Counted from the first letter of the stretch, positions 25,149 through 33,976 are shown. The stretch: 64,000 bases of DNA from Agathobaculum sp. NTUH-O15-33 (GCF_033193315.1 NZ_CP136187.1:1240001-1304000); one strand, 5' to 3'. A program made the numbers and translations. Notes: generated by a model not told the origin, from the sequence alone.

Positions 25149-25970
25149 ATGGGGATATCATACTCTCCTTTGCGCTATCCAGGTGGAAAAAATCAAATGT
25201 ACAATATGGTTTTAGATATATTGGAGAAAAACAATCTCCGTGGATGCCATTATGTTGAGCCATTTGCCGGTGGAGCCGGGATCGCAATAAGACTTTTATT
25301 TGAGGGTGTCGTTGATGAAATAACTATCAATGACTTTGATATCTCCATATATTCTTTTTGGCATAGCATAGTGCACCAAACGGATGAATTTGTTGCCTTA
25401 ATCGAAAAAACACCTATTACAATAGATGAATGGCACCGACAAAAATATATATACGCAAATGTCAACGAATTTTCTCTGTTAGAGTTGGGTTTTGCAACCT
25501 TTTTCTTGAACAGGACAAACCGTTCTGGAATATTAAAGGCTGGTCCGATTGGTGGTTTAGATCAAAGCGGAAATTACAAAATAGATTGCAGGTTTAATAA
25601 GTTAAGGTTAATTGCACTAATTCAAAGGATAGCAGAGAACAGAGCACATATTAATATATGTAATTTAGATGCAAAGTGCCTAATTTCTGATTTTCATAGA
25701 GATCATTCATTTTTCTTTATTGATCCGCCCTATTTTAATAAAGGCAAAAAACTTTATACGAACTTTTTTGAACTGGATGATCACAGAGAATTAGCAGCGA
25801 TTATAGAAGCCAATTTGAAAGATATCCCTTGGATTATTACTTATGACGTTTGTCAAGAAATTAGAGAAATATATGCAAAGCGAATAGTGGACACGGTTTC
25901 TCTTAACTACAGCTTGCAAAGTAAAAAGAAAGCAAATGAATTTATATTTTTCAATAAACTGTCGGTTTGA
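25149..25970 (+). CDS. D12-class adenine-specific DNA methyltransferase
   Basis: A 273-residue N6-adenine methyltransferase of the Dam/D12 class. SAM-binding motif I is PFAGGAG (38-44), NDFD (61-64) contacts the ribose, and the catalytic motif IV is DPPY (192-195). PLRYPGGKN at the N-terminus and FFLNRTNRSGI are typical of the class. Length matches Dam. It starts at ATG 25149 after a weak site and is followed 11 bases later by a ParB-like gene, so they form one unit. Low GC marks it as acquired. It could be the modification half of a restriction-like or abortive system, or an orphan. Confidence 0.93.
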   Translation: MGISYSPLRYPGGKNQMYNMVLDILEKNNLRGCHYVEPFAGGAGIAIRLLFEGVVDEITINDFDISIYSFWHSIVHQTDEFVALIEKTPITIDEWHRQKYIYANVNEFSLLELGFATFFLNRTNRSGILKAGPIGGLDQSGNYKIDCRFNKLRLIALIQRIAENRAHINICNLDAKCLISDFHRDHSFFFIDPPYFNKGKKLYTNFFELDDHRELAAIIEANLKDIPWIITYDVCQEIREIYAKRIVDTVSLNYSLQSKKKANEFIFFNKLSV

Positions 25971-25981
25971 GGTGATGAATA

Positions 25982-27466
25982 ATGGGATCAATAAAGTCTA
26001 TTTCCATTAAGAATTTGATAGTATGGACCGATAATCCAAGGATGGCAAATGAGCAAATCTTGACTGAAGATGAAGCAATCCAAATTCTTATAGACGAAGT
26101 TGGATTAAATAAAATGAAAGTTTTGGCAAGTGATATCTTTAGTCATGGTCTCAATCCTCACCGGCAACCAATTGCGGTCTTAAACGAAAACGGCACCTAT
26201 AACATTTATGATGGAAACAGGCGAATTTCTGTCATAAAATGTGTTCTGTGGAAAGATACTCGCTTCAAGAAAATCGAAAATAAAATTGATTTGACATTAG
26301 ATACCGAGATATTAGTATATGTAACAGATGTCGAGGAAGCACTTCGTCTTATTGAGGTAGAACATACCGGAGAAGCAGGGGGGAGAGGGCAAATCCCTTG
26401 GGAGGCGTTTCAACGCGACTATGCATTTAGGCAAAATCACAAGCAGGCGATTTACCCATATGCATACGAAGTCAGTAAAATATGTAATTTAAACCGCAAG
26501 TCAGATTTCAGGAAGATACCATATACAGATTTGGATACTATTTTTAAAAATGAAATAGTAAAAGAAATATTTGGTGTTGATGACGAGTGGGACTTTACTA
26601 ATGTAGACTTTATAAAATCGACCTACCAAAAATTACGCGACGCCAAAACACGGGGGCCTTATTCTCGATATCTACCACGTCTAAAGAGCGAAAAGGAATT
26701 AGAAGAATTTAAGCAGTTGCTTTTCCCTAATACAGAACATCATGCCACTCCACAGCTTGTATTGCCTTCAGCAGTAGAGGCAAAACAATATGGTGATGAT
26801 TTTGAGCCTAAGAAAGTATTTCTGCCATCTATTTCAAACCAAGCTGATACTACATCTGATGCTGTGGAGCAATCTGGCCCTATAACTTACACGTCAACTC
26901 CCGGATCAGAAAAAAGGAAAAACAACCGATATAAAGTAAATCCAGCACTTTTATTCCAATGGCGTGGAAAAGGCATAAATATAGATCATGCTGTCTTTAA
27001 GCCAACCTTAGAATTTGCTATAGGGCTTCAAATAAATACTGATATGGAATTGCGGCGCATTGCAGCTTATCTATATAGGCTTCTGCTCGAAATAGCGTTG
27101 CGGTATTGGTGCATTTGGTATCAAGCAAATGAGGGAGCATTTAACACAGGCAGTATAGCAAACTATAATAAAACAAGGGATTGCTTATTCGGAACAACAT
27201 CAACAGAAGTATCATTTATAAGTGAGAACAAGATAAACCATGTTATTCAAGTGTTAGAAAGTATAAAACATCCAGCTAAAAACCACATGATACGAGACTG
27301 TTTCAAGGGGCGATCTGTTCAATCATATTGCGACATGATACGAGAGTTAAACAATATTATACATGGTTCAAAAGAACATATTGATAAAACCACGTTGGAA
27401 AAATATGATGATATGGTTTTGAAATATCTCGTAGCTCTATCCATTTCTTTAAATGACCCCATATAA
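25982..27466 (+). CDS. ParB/Srx-like N-terminal protein with possible HEPN C-terminus
   Basis: A 494-residue protein. Residues about 5-130 resemble a ParB/sulfiredoxin-fold domain (NPHRQPIAVLNENG then YDGNRRISVIKCVL at 76-89, the ParB-type nucleotide loop). The middle (130-320) is unassigned. Residues 330-490 are all-helical, and RELNNIIH (R454, H461) fits the R-x4-6-H pattern of HEPN ribonucleases. It overlaps no other gene but starts 11 bases after the methyltransferase, with GAGGTGA just upstream. I propose a modification gene paired with an effector, but the HEPN call rests on one short motif. It is AT-rich and foreign-looking. Confidence 0.6.
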   Translation: MGSIKSISIKNLIVWTDNPRMANEQILTEDEAIQILIDEVGLNKMKVLASDIFSHGLNPHRQPIAVLNENGTYNIYDGNRRISVIKCVLWKDTRFKKIENKIDLTLDTEILVYVTDVEEALRLIEVEHTGEAGGRGQIPWEAFQRDYAFRQNHKQAIYPYAYEVSKICNLNRKSDFRKIPYTDLDTIFKNEIVKEIFGVDDEWDFTNVDFIKSTYQKLRDAKTRGPYSRYLPRLKSEKELEEFKQLLFPNTEHHATPQLVLPSAVEAKQYGDDFEPKKVFLPSISNQADTTSDAVEQSGPITYTSTPGSEKRKNNRYKVNPALLFQWRGKGINIDHAVFKPTLEFAIGLQINTDMELRRIAAYLYRLLLEIALRYWCIWYQANEGAFNTGSIANYNKTRDCLFGTTSTEVSFISENKINHVIQVLESIKHPAKNHMIRDCFKGRSVQSYCDMIRELNNIIHGSKEHIDKTTLEKYDDMVLKYLVALSISLNDPI

Positions 27467-27478
27467 TAAAATAGTTAA

Positions 27479-27513
27479 AGCGAGCAATCAAGGTCTAGCC
27501 TTGGTTGCTCGCT
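27479..27513. repeat. Duplicated hairpin, copy 2
   Basis: AGCGAGCAATCAAGG (27479-27493), loop TCTAG, CCTTGGTTGCTCGCT (27499-27513). It matches 25024-25060 except in the loop and loop-closing pair, in the same orientation. It ends the ParB-like transcript and borders the next element. TTGCTCGCT also occurs at 36274-36282. Confidence 0.85.
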
Positions 27514-27533
27514 TCTCTATGTAACAATATTAT

Positions 27534-28184
27534 TTATTTTGTTAACACATATAGCCGGTAGACAAGCAACACGCTTTGCTCCACCGTGCAACTTGCCTGC
27601 GGGGATAGCATTGTTTCTGACGTACCTTTCATCACCCCGTTAGCCGCCAGCACCCCCACCGCGTCCTTTGCCCAGCTTGACACCTGTGCATTATCGGTGT
27701 ACTTGGAAATATCGGTGCTTTTCACGTCAAGGCCCTTGCCGCCGTTCTGCTCGATATATTGTACAGCCCGATAGAGCATGGCGGCGATTTGTTCCCGGTT
27801 GGTGGTCTGGTCTGGAGCAAACGCGCCGTCCCCCACACCGTTGACAATACCAGCGGCGTAGGCTTTCAAAACTGCCGTCTCGGTGCAGTCGGTAAAGATA
27901 TCTACCGGGGCTGCTGTGATTTCTTTGCCGGTGGCTTTCTCCGCCAGATTGACCGCCAACTCCGCGAACTGGAAACGGGTAATGTCCTCCTTGAAATAAT
28001 TGTCGGTATGCTCGGTCAGCAGTCCCGCTTCCCGTGCCAACTCAATTTCGGCCTTGGCCCACTCATGGGGCGCGTTGATTTCGGTGATGTCGCCGCCCTC
28101 CACGACGGTAAATGCCAGAGCGTTTGTCGCCATTAACGCACAAGCCACAACTACAAAAACGAATGATTTAACCATCTTTTTCAT
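27534..28184 (-). CDS. Secreted S-layer homology (SLH) domain protein
   Basis: A 216-residue exported protein. A signal peptide (about 1-25, MKKMVKSFVFVVVACALMAT) is followed by three SLH repeats (about 38-85, 92-150 and 155-212); ITRFQFAELAVNLAEKATG, TNREQIAAMLYRAVQYI and CTVEQSVLLVYRLYVLT are the second helices. SLH modules bind pyruvylated secondary cell-wall polymers, so the protein would sit on the surface; it has almost nothing besides the anchor. It is followed on the same strand by a broken WG-repeat gene and a SHOCT protein, forming a cargo block in the island. Confidence 0.9.
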   Translation of the reverse strand: MKKMVKSFVFVVVACALMATNALAFTVVEGGDITEINAPHEWAKAEIELAREAGLLTEHTDNYFKEDITRFQFAELAVNLAEKATGKEITAAPVDIFTDCTETAVLKAYAAGIVNGVGDGAFAPDQTTNREQIAAMLYRAVQYIEQNGGKGLDVKSTDISKYTDNAQVSSWAKDAVGVLAANGVMKGTSETMLSPQASCTVEQSVLLVYRLYVLTK

Positions 28185-28197
28185 ATTCGATTGCTCC

Positions 28198-29464
28198 TCA
28201 TTTTAAGTAATCCGCAAAATATTTGTGGACAAAATCGCTTGCCAGTTGATTTTCCGCAATGGTTCGCTGGGATGGATGATAGGTCATATCACGATCCAAC
28301 ACACCGATGCAGTTTTGTTGCAGCAGTTCCATATCGCCCGGCTCCAACTTGATTACTACATATTTGAGCAAATAGGACTCAAATCCCCATTGCGGTCTAA
28401 ATGAGCCGCGCACGACTTCACCCGGCTGTAGCGTCCGCTCTATTCTTTCAACGGTCAATGGATAGTAGGAATTCGGTGACATGTGATGGCTACCATCAAA
28501 ATCAAAATCTTCTCCGCGCACACATGGAATAACAACAATATCCACATTATCTATACCAGTAGTGGTGTTTTCCAGCTTATAGTTGACCTGATGATAGGAT
28601 GCAATCGCATCCCATGACCCAGTCGGATTAACTGTTTCAAAACTGGTGGTTGTGTACGTTGAGAGGTTGCGCGTCCCCACGGTTTGCCGCTTGACGATAT
28701 AAAGGCCGCCGTTTGGAATGCTGGCCAGCCCTGTGTCAGTACCGCCGAAGCGGGCGGTAAACGTCCCTATGCCGGGAGCGGTGCAGACATCCGGGAATTG
28801 CTCTTTCTGTCCCGTTGCCAAGTTAGCGTCTGCAAGACAAAACAGATTGTATTTCTCGACATTTTCACTGGGTATCATCCAATATTCACCCACCGACGCG
28901 TCAGGCGAGTAGTCGGTCAGCAGTTTCCCGGCGGTGTCGATCTGCGCCCACCCGCCGCAGGCTTCCATCGCAGAGGAATCGGCACTTGCGCGGAACACCC
29001 ATGCCTTTCCATCTTTGAACAAAGACGCACAGGGAGATGTGATTTGATTGATCGGCGCGTCAAACTGGCAGGGAATGACCAGCTTACCCGAAGTATCGAT
29101 ATAACCAACCTTGCCGCTATCGTTGATCACAGCAGCCAAGCCTTCCGAAAAGGGATGCATGACCTCAAACCGGCCACGGTTAAGATCGTGAACCGCCCCA
29201 TCCTCGCCCAAATAGCAGGGATTATTGTCCTGATCGCATATCAGCAGGAACCCATCGGAAAAGGTTTCATAATAATGATCCTCATACGAAAGGCCTTAGC
29301 ATTGCCACGCCGTAGGCAAAAGTTACCTTAACCCGCTGGAACGAGTATTCCCCGTCTGTGAATTGCTCTTGGCCCACAGACGAAGCCGCGCTTGCAGATG
29401 TGGTGCCGCTTGCAATCGTCGCCACACACAGCGCCGCCGTCAGTAGCCGCTTCAGTCTTTTCAT
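28198..29464 (-). pseudogene. Exported WG-repeat protein gene with one frameshift
   Basis: ATG 29464 starts a 60-codon ORF with a signal peptide (RLKRLLTAALCVATIASGTT) that stops at 29282. In the next frame, from about 29290 to 28198, the reading continues without a stop as EDHYYETFSDGFLLICDQDN and then WG-type repeats (GYIDTSGKLVIPCQFDAP, WAQIDTAGKLLTDY). One single-base shift between 29285 and 29300 would join them into a roughly 420-residue exported protein. WG repeats are often found on clostridial surface and lytic proteins. It is either inactivated or a sequencing error. The C-terminal 200 residues are unassigned. Confidence 0.75.
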
Positions 29465-29480
29465 CAGTCACAGTCCTCTC

Positions 29481-30386
29481 TTATTTATTATTGGGCACAA
29501 GCTCGGCTTTCATTTTCTGGAATTCTTCATCGGTGATAACGCCGTCCTCTTTCAGCTTGGCATACTCGCGCAGAGCTTCGGCCTTTTCCTTGGCCGCGCC
29601 GGTGGCGGTAGGCGGTGCGGTGTAGGCGTGGACGGCAGCGGCAACCGGGGCGGATGTCTCGGTATCTTTGATGGCGGCCATTGCTTGGCGCAGATTTTTC
29701 TGGAAACTGTCAACTTCGCTTTTGCCATACCATGATGTGTTAAAGCTGATATTGCCGCCAGCAAATTCGATTGTGAACAGTGTTCTGCGTTTCAGAAAAT
29801 ATAATGCAAGGAATACGCCAAGCGGAAGCAGCCCCAATAGCACCATAAAGAAAAGATTTCGTGTATACTGAAACGCAATGTTGTCTAAAACCGCTGTAAT
29901 TCCGCCTTTTCCTTTAAATAGGAAGCATAACAGCACAGGCCAGAAAAATGAAGAAATTCCGGAAATCAACATCCACAGTTGACGCATACTTGTATATCCC
30001 GTCCCCGTGATGTCTTTAAGGTCAACGGTTTTTTCTTGCATCTGCTTTTTCCAGTGCCCCTTAAAGTCCTTAAAATAGCTTTTGCCCTTGAAATATGCCC
30101 GCCGCTGGGTCGCCACAACAAAGCCTTTGGAGATTGCGCCGCCGCCGAGATAGCTTTGGATGAACCCGGAACCTAACTCCGCTTGCGGTGTCTCCGCCGG
30201 GTCAACAAAAAATGGATATTTCTTTGCTATCCCTTGACCACCTGCATCTTCTCCGCCATTCGCGCCTATGGGTGGAACCGCCCGTTTTTTTCGCAAGAGA
30301 ATGATAGCCGTTGCTATAATTGCCGCAAGCACAATTAGAATCAGCATGATTGGCATTGGTGATACACTCGCGCTTTGTCCTGTCAT
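29481..30386 (-). CDS. Membrane protein with SHOCT domain
   Basis: A 301-residue protein. One N-terminal membrane helix (about 11-31) is followed by a soluble PH-like tract with VVATQRRAYFKGKSYFKDFK, two more helices (about 137-160 and 173-197), and a C-terminal SHOCT domain (LREYAKLKEDGVITDEEFQK, near 270-290). SHOCT modules are short oligomerisation segments common at protein ends. The function is unknown. It shares the minus strand with the WG-repeat and SLH genes and lies just upstream of them, so they may be one transcript; a T-rich promoter region lies at about 30400-30450. Confidence 0.8.
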   Translation of the reverse strand: MTGQSASVSPMPIMLILIVLAAIIATAIILLRKKRAVPPIGANGGEDAGGQGIAKKYPFFVDPAETPQAELGSGFIQSYLGGGAISKGFVVATQRRAYFKGKSYFKDFKGHWKKQMQEKTVDLKDITGTGYTSMRQLWMLISGISSFFWPVLLCFLFKGKGGITAVLDNIAFQYTRNLFFMVLLGLLPLGVFLALYFLKRRTLFTIEFAGGNISFNTSWYGKSEVDSFQKNLRQAMAAIKDTETSAPVAAAVHAYTAPPTATGAAKEKAEALREYAKLKEDGVITDEEFQKMKAELVPNNK

Positions 30387-30509
30387 TGTTTTCTCCTCCT
30401 GTTACCGTCCAAGTATTTTTTATTATTTATACGGTAATATATATTGCAAGTATAGCAAATAGGAATGGGGATGGCAAGGCCCTATAATAATTTTATAGGG
30501 GGAATTGCC

Positions 30510-30740
30510 GTGCAGGATGAATTTAAAGACTACTACAAAATGATCGGTCTGAAAGTTGCTTACTACCGCAAGTTAAAGGGTTTGACACAGGAGCAGCTTG
30601 CCGAGATCATGGGCGTCGGCACCTCCTTTCTCGGACAAATCGAGGCCGTGAATATCGTCAAGCCTATATCGCTTGACACGCTGTTCCGTATTAGCAAGGC
30701 TCTGGATGTGCCGCCCCATAAGTTTTTGGACTTCACATAA
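30510..30740 (+). CDS. XRE-family helix-turn-helix protein
   Basis: A 76-residue protein that is essentially one Cro/C1 domain: LKGLTQEQLAEIMGVGTSFLGQIE is the HTH. GTG 30510 follows AGGGGGAATTGCC; longer starts (30465) lack a ribosome site. It stands between the minus-strand cargo genes and the minus-strand Rep gene and is probably the regulator of one of them. A hairpin terminator follows at 30739-30783. Confidence 0.85.
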   Translation: MQDEFKDYYKMIGLKVAYYRKLKGLTQEQLAEIMGVGTSFLGQIEAVNIVKPISLDTLFRISKALDVPPHKFLDFT

Positions 30741-30783
30741 AAGACGCTGTGTTGCTTTTGTATAGGCAACATAGCGTCTTTTA
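30739..30783. terminator. Bidirectional terminator between XRE gene and Rep
   Basis: AAAAGACGCT...GTTGC pairs with GCAAC...AGCGTCTTTT (two-base internal loop), with T and A tracts on both sides. It serves the convergent XRE (+) and Rep (-) genes. Confidence 0.85.
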
Positions 30784-30787
30784 TATT

Positions 30788-31771
30788 TCAGAACGGCAAC
30801 GGTTCGTGGTCGTCGATCTCGGTGAACTCCGACAATTGTTCCTGCGCTAGCGGTATGGTCGCTTCACCGTTGCATCCCTCCGTCGAATATTCAATAACTT
30901 TGTGGATGCGCCGCCGAAACGCCGCCCACGTTGCCGGTTCGTCATACTGGATGTTTTTATATTGTTGTTCAAGAGAGATATTGGATATGATGTAGACTTT
31001 CGTGTAACACGCGGTACGATTGGCGTACCGACAAGGCAATTGTAACGGGTAGCCATCTAAGTAGTTGAGCATTTCAAACATCTTGAGTTGGCTTCTGTAT
31101 TCATCGAAAATCAATACGTCTTCGCCGTGGTACTTCTCGAAAGGGTGGTCGTAGTCAGTCACGCGGCAGACCTTATCGTATCCGTATTCTTCCATTACAC
31201 CGCGCGTCTTGCCTGTGCCAGTTGGCCCCCAGATATAGGTCACTTCCAGCGGACGAAATTCCACGGCATACCGCTCCGCTTTTAGCGTTTGCCGCACGCG
31301 CTCAATTTTGTCGAGATACATCATAGCTCGTGGGTATGCTTCCAAAATTTCAAGATCGCTTGCCCCCTCCTTGACCATCTCGTAAAGATAATCAATGTCT
31401 GTGCGCCGTCCCTGCTGTTCGGCAGGGATTTCACCCCATTCCTCGAATGTCCCCGCAATCTTGGTGCCGTGCTTCTTGTCGGCCGTCCATTTTCCTTCTT
31501 TACAGATATAATCTCGATTTTGTGCTGAGGAACCCCGCGCAACTTCTAGGTGTGCTTCTGGAAAATGAGCCTTCAGCGTGGAAAAGCGGACGGCACTGGA
31601 AAAGGCGGCGTAGGCATGGGTGTGGTGAGTCTGCCCCGCTTCATCTGCCATGCAGTAGTAGACAAGGGACTTCAGCGAGTGAAGTTCCTCCGTAATTCTT
31701 GTATGTGTAAACCCCTTATCCAAGGGATTATTAATTGTAATTTGCCACTTGCGGCACTGAGTGTCGCTCAT
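30788..31771 (-). CDS. rep: CRESS-DNA-virus-like replication initiator (HUH endonuclease + SF3 helicase)
   Basis: A 327-residue Rep protein. Motif I is WQITINNP (9-16), motif II is the HUH-type HTH (H50, H52), motif III is DYICKEG with Y88 as nicking tyrosine and K91. The helicase has Walker A GPTGTGKT (182-189), Walker B VLIFDE (219-224) and motif C YIISN (260-264). This two-domain layout and motif set match Reps of circovirus-like CRESS-DNA viruses and of pCRESS-type bacterial plasmids, not the usual RCR plasmid Reps. It would nick a hairpin origin and unwind DNA for rolling-circle replication. ATG 31771 after GGGGG fits better than 31828. FtsK-like and recombinase genes follow upstream on the element. 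Confidence 0.88.
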   Translation of the reverse strand: MSDTQCRKWQITINNPLDKGFTHTRITEELHSLKSLVYYCMADEAGQTHHTHAYAAFSSAVRFSTLKAHFPEAHLEVARGSSAQNRDYICKEGKWTADKKHGTKIAGTFEEWGEIPAEQQGRRTDIDYLYEMVKEGASDLEILEAYPRAMMYLDKIERVRQTLKAERYAVEFRPLEVTYIWGPTGTGKTRGVMEEYGYDKVCRVTDYDHPFEKYHGEDVLIFDEYRSQLKMFEMLNYLDGYPLQLPCRYANRTACYTKVYIISNISLEQQYKNIQYDEPATWAAFRRRIHKVIEYSTEGCNGEATIPLAQEQLSEFTEIDDHEPLPF

Positions 31772-31896
31772 AGAATGCCCCCATTTCACTATGTAGTATT
31801 TATTGCGACTTGCGACGAAAGTAAGCAAGGGGTAATACTGCGCCCTTGCAAAAAGCGGGGAGGGACAAGCCCTCCCCGCAGCCGCTCCGCCGTCGC

Positions 31897-33222
31897 TTAC
31901 GCTTCGCTCGCGCCGTCGGACGGCTTGGGTTCAAAGTGTCTGGAAATTTCCCCTTCTACCTTGTCCATGTTCACCGTGCAGACTTGGATTGGGATAGGGT
32001 CACCGCCGTTGATTGCGGCGTAACCTGTTCCTTGTGTCTGTGTGAGCTCAATGCTGTCCTTATAGCCCCTAAAAAACATATCTCTGCTCTCGGGAGATAG
32101 ATTGCCGAGAGCGACTACTAGGCCAAAGTTGTCTCGTGCTGTGCTAAAATACTGCGCATCGCCACGCTGTTGGGATACCAGCACATGACATCCAAAGGAA
32201 CGGCCTAGCATAAGTAGGGTGGCCAGTTTCTTCATTTCAGCTTCGCCTTGCTTCTTGTCAAGTGATTGTATGTACGAGGCCCACTCATCGAACACGAGCA
32301 GTCGAAAATCTCGGCTTGCGTCTATACCAGCTTGACGAGCAGTAAAAAGGTCGTAGAAAGCCCGTAAACCCGTCGCGCAGTCAAGGTATGAATAGTAGCC
32401 GGTATAGTCGGATAGGAAACGAAAATCGTCCGCTTTGAAGTCACAGACGATGACGGCAGCATTGGGTACACGCTCAAGCACACGCCAAATTGTCTGCTTT
32501 ACAAAGTAGGTCTTTCCGCTCCCGGTTCCGCCAATTACAACGCCGTGCGGTGCAAGTTCATAAGGCCATTTGACCGGGCGTTGGTCGCCGTCTACAAGTA
32601 GTTCTTTGTGATAGGCTAAAGGGATAAATGGCGTGTCTGTGGCTGGACGTGCCGCTGTTGGCTTCGCTGTAAGTGTGTTTTTCGAGTGGCGCTGTTCGTT
32701 GATATAGACTTGTCCGCCCTGTATGGTGCGCTGGTCGTAACCGAGCACCACCTCAATAGTAAGCGTTGCGCCCTCGTCGGCTATGCCGGTCACCTGTACG
32801 CGCGGTTCTATGCCACCGTTTGCATACCACTCTTGTACGATATTGTTAGCATGGTAGAAATGACGTACAAGGCGGCTTTGGAGTACGCCGGTTAGGCTGT
32901 GTAGCTCATCCGGGTCTGCAAGGCTCGTACTCTGCTTATAGATATCGAAGTAGCATACCACAGCGTCCCCAATCACACGATAAGTAGGATCGTGGAAAAT
33001 TTCTTGTAAATATGTCGGCGGAAGTGCTGATAGTTGTCGTGCGCTCGTGCGTAAGACGTAGCACATGGACAGCGCCAAGGCCTGTAGGAGGGCCTCGGGA
33101 GGCCATACAGGCGGAGGTAGCGTTGGAATGCTGATACAAACAGCGGCAACTATCGCCAGAGCCAGTACATAGCGCAATACTCCGGTAATCGCCAGAAATA
33201 TAATGACAGCAGCACTGAACAC
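31897..33222 (-). CDS. FtsK/SpoIIIE-like DNA translocase (probable coupling protein)
   Basis: A 441-residue ATPase. An N-terminal hydrophobic segment (about 2-30) precedes a soluble domain, and the motor has Walker A GGTGSGKT (231-238) and Walker B RLLVFDE (307-313). The GTG at 33222 has no ribosome site. A better start is ATG 33302, which overlaps the upstream gene by 14 bases and reads MGKVKSLLEQAKKLAG, but reaching the ATPase frame requires a -1 shift in a GGGG run near 33260. Such proteins pump DNA during plasmid mobilisation or segregation. Together with Rep it suggests a self-mobilising or mobilisable element. Confidence 0.83.
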   Translation of the reverse strand: MFSAAVIIFLAITGVLRYVLALAIVAAVCISIPTLPPPVWPPEALLQALALSMCYVLRTSARQLSALPPTYLQEIFHDPTYRVIGDAVVCYFDIYKQSTSLADPDELHSLTGVLQSRLVRHFYHANNIVQEWYANGGIEPRVQVTGIADEGATLTIEVVLGYDQRTIQGGQVYINEQRHSKNTLTAKPTAARPATDTPFIPLAYHKELLVDGDQRPVKWPYELAPHGVVIGGTGSGKTYFVKQTIWRVLERVPNAAVIVCDFKADDFRFLSDYTGYYSYLDCATGLRAFYDLFTARQAGIDASRDFRLLVFDEWASYIQSLDKKQGEAEMKKLATLLMLGRSFGCHVLVSQQRGDAQYFSTARDNFGLVVALGNLSPESRDMFFRGYKDSIELTQTQGTGYAAINGGDPIPIQVCTVNMDKVEGEISRHFEPKPSDGASEA

Positions 33223-33288
33223 ACACGCTGCGATCTTGGTGGCCAGGATAATTCCCCGGCCAGTTTCTTTGCTTGTTCAAGTAGTGAC

Positions 33289-33666
33289 TTAACTTTTCCC
33301 ATGATGCGCCACCGCTTTTGTATCAAATAATACTGCCTTGTCTGCTTTGCAAGTAAGACCTATTTCTCCTCTTATTGAGTAAAGACGAGCCGTAAAGCCC
33401 TCAAAGGTGATAAGTACCGGCTCATCTGCCGAATCAAGCACCTCTTGCGCTACGATTGGATCAGCGTTAGGGACTTTTACAGTAACCGTCAGATACTGCA
33501 TTTTAGGACAAACCACATTGTATTTTGTCCCCAGTTTTTTGCCGGTGGATTTGCCGTCAACATACTCCATGTCGTCGGACACGCTGGTCAAAATCGCATA
33601 ATCTGCGCCAAAAACTTGAAACATAGTCAAAATTAACAACTTAATAAAAACATTAATTGCATTCAT
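33289..33666 (-). CDS. Small element-encoded hypothetical protein
   Basis: A 125-residue protein with a hydrophobic N-terminal segment (NVFIKLLILTMF, maybe a signal or anchor) and a beta-rich remainder (YAILTSVSDDMEYVDG, KKLGTKYNVVCPKMQYLTVTVKVP). TGGAGG lies 9 bases before ATG 33666. Short proteins with this GTKYNVVCPKM-type tract occur, from memory, next to replication genes in Firmicutes elements, but I cannot name a family. Its end overlaps the possible ATG of the FtsK-like gene, suggesting coupled expression. Confidence 0.68.
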   Translation of the reverse strand: MNAINVFIKLLILTMFQVFGADYAILTSVSDDMEYVDGKSTGKKLGTKYNVVCPKMQYLTVTVKVPNADPIVAQEVLDSADEPVLITFEGFTARLYSIRGEIGLTCKADKAVLFDTKAVAHHGKS

Positions 33667-33823
33667 AATAATAATCCTCCATTTAAATAATAATTTATCT
33701 CGCCTTTCGGCGGCCGTGGGATGCATATGCCTTCCCGTGTTCGTTTCGTGTCGGTGTGTGGTACAGCACTAATGCGGTGACGGTGTTCGTACCGTAGTGA
33801 CTGTACTGTATGTGATAGCCGTG

Positions 33824-33976
33824 TCAAGAACCTTGTGCCGCTTCGGTTGACAGGCTAGTAGTGTTGGTGTCCTCGCCGGAATATGCGTTCAGAAACGCGG
33901 TATACTCGTCGGGGTGGTCAAGGATATACGCGCGTATGTCCTTGGCAATGCAAACTGCAATCGTATGCGCCTGCAT
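33824..33976 (-). CDS. Possible 50-residue protein
   Basis: ATG 33976 opens MQAHTIAVCIAKDIRAYILD followed by HPDEYTAFLNAY. The helical, acidic-ended character resembles tiny element proteins with an IRAYLDEHPEEY-type core. There is no clear ribosome site, which lowers confidence. The rest of the 33667-34188 interval is AT-rich (33990-34180) and holds the XRE promoter; a replication origin for Rep could also lie here, but I see no certain iterons or stem-loop. Confidence 0.4.
   Translation of the reverse strand: MQAHTIAVCIAKDIRAYILDHPDEYTAFLNAYSGEDTNTTSLSTEAAQGS

Noticed and set aside
32936..33280. Alternate-frame ORF at the FtsK-like start
   Set aside because: The sequence is a shadow frame with no family similarity; it was considered because the real N-terminus is in doubt.
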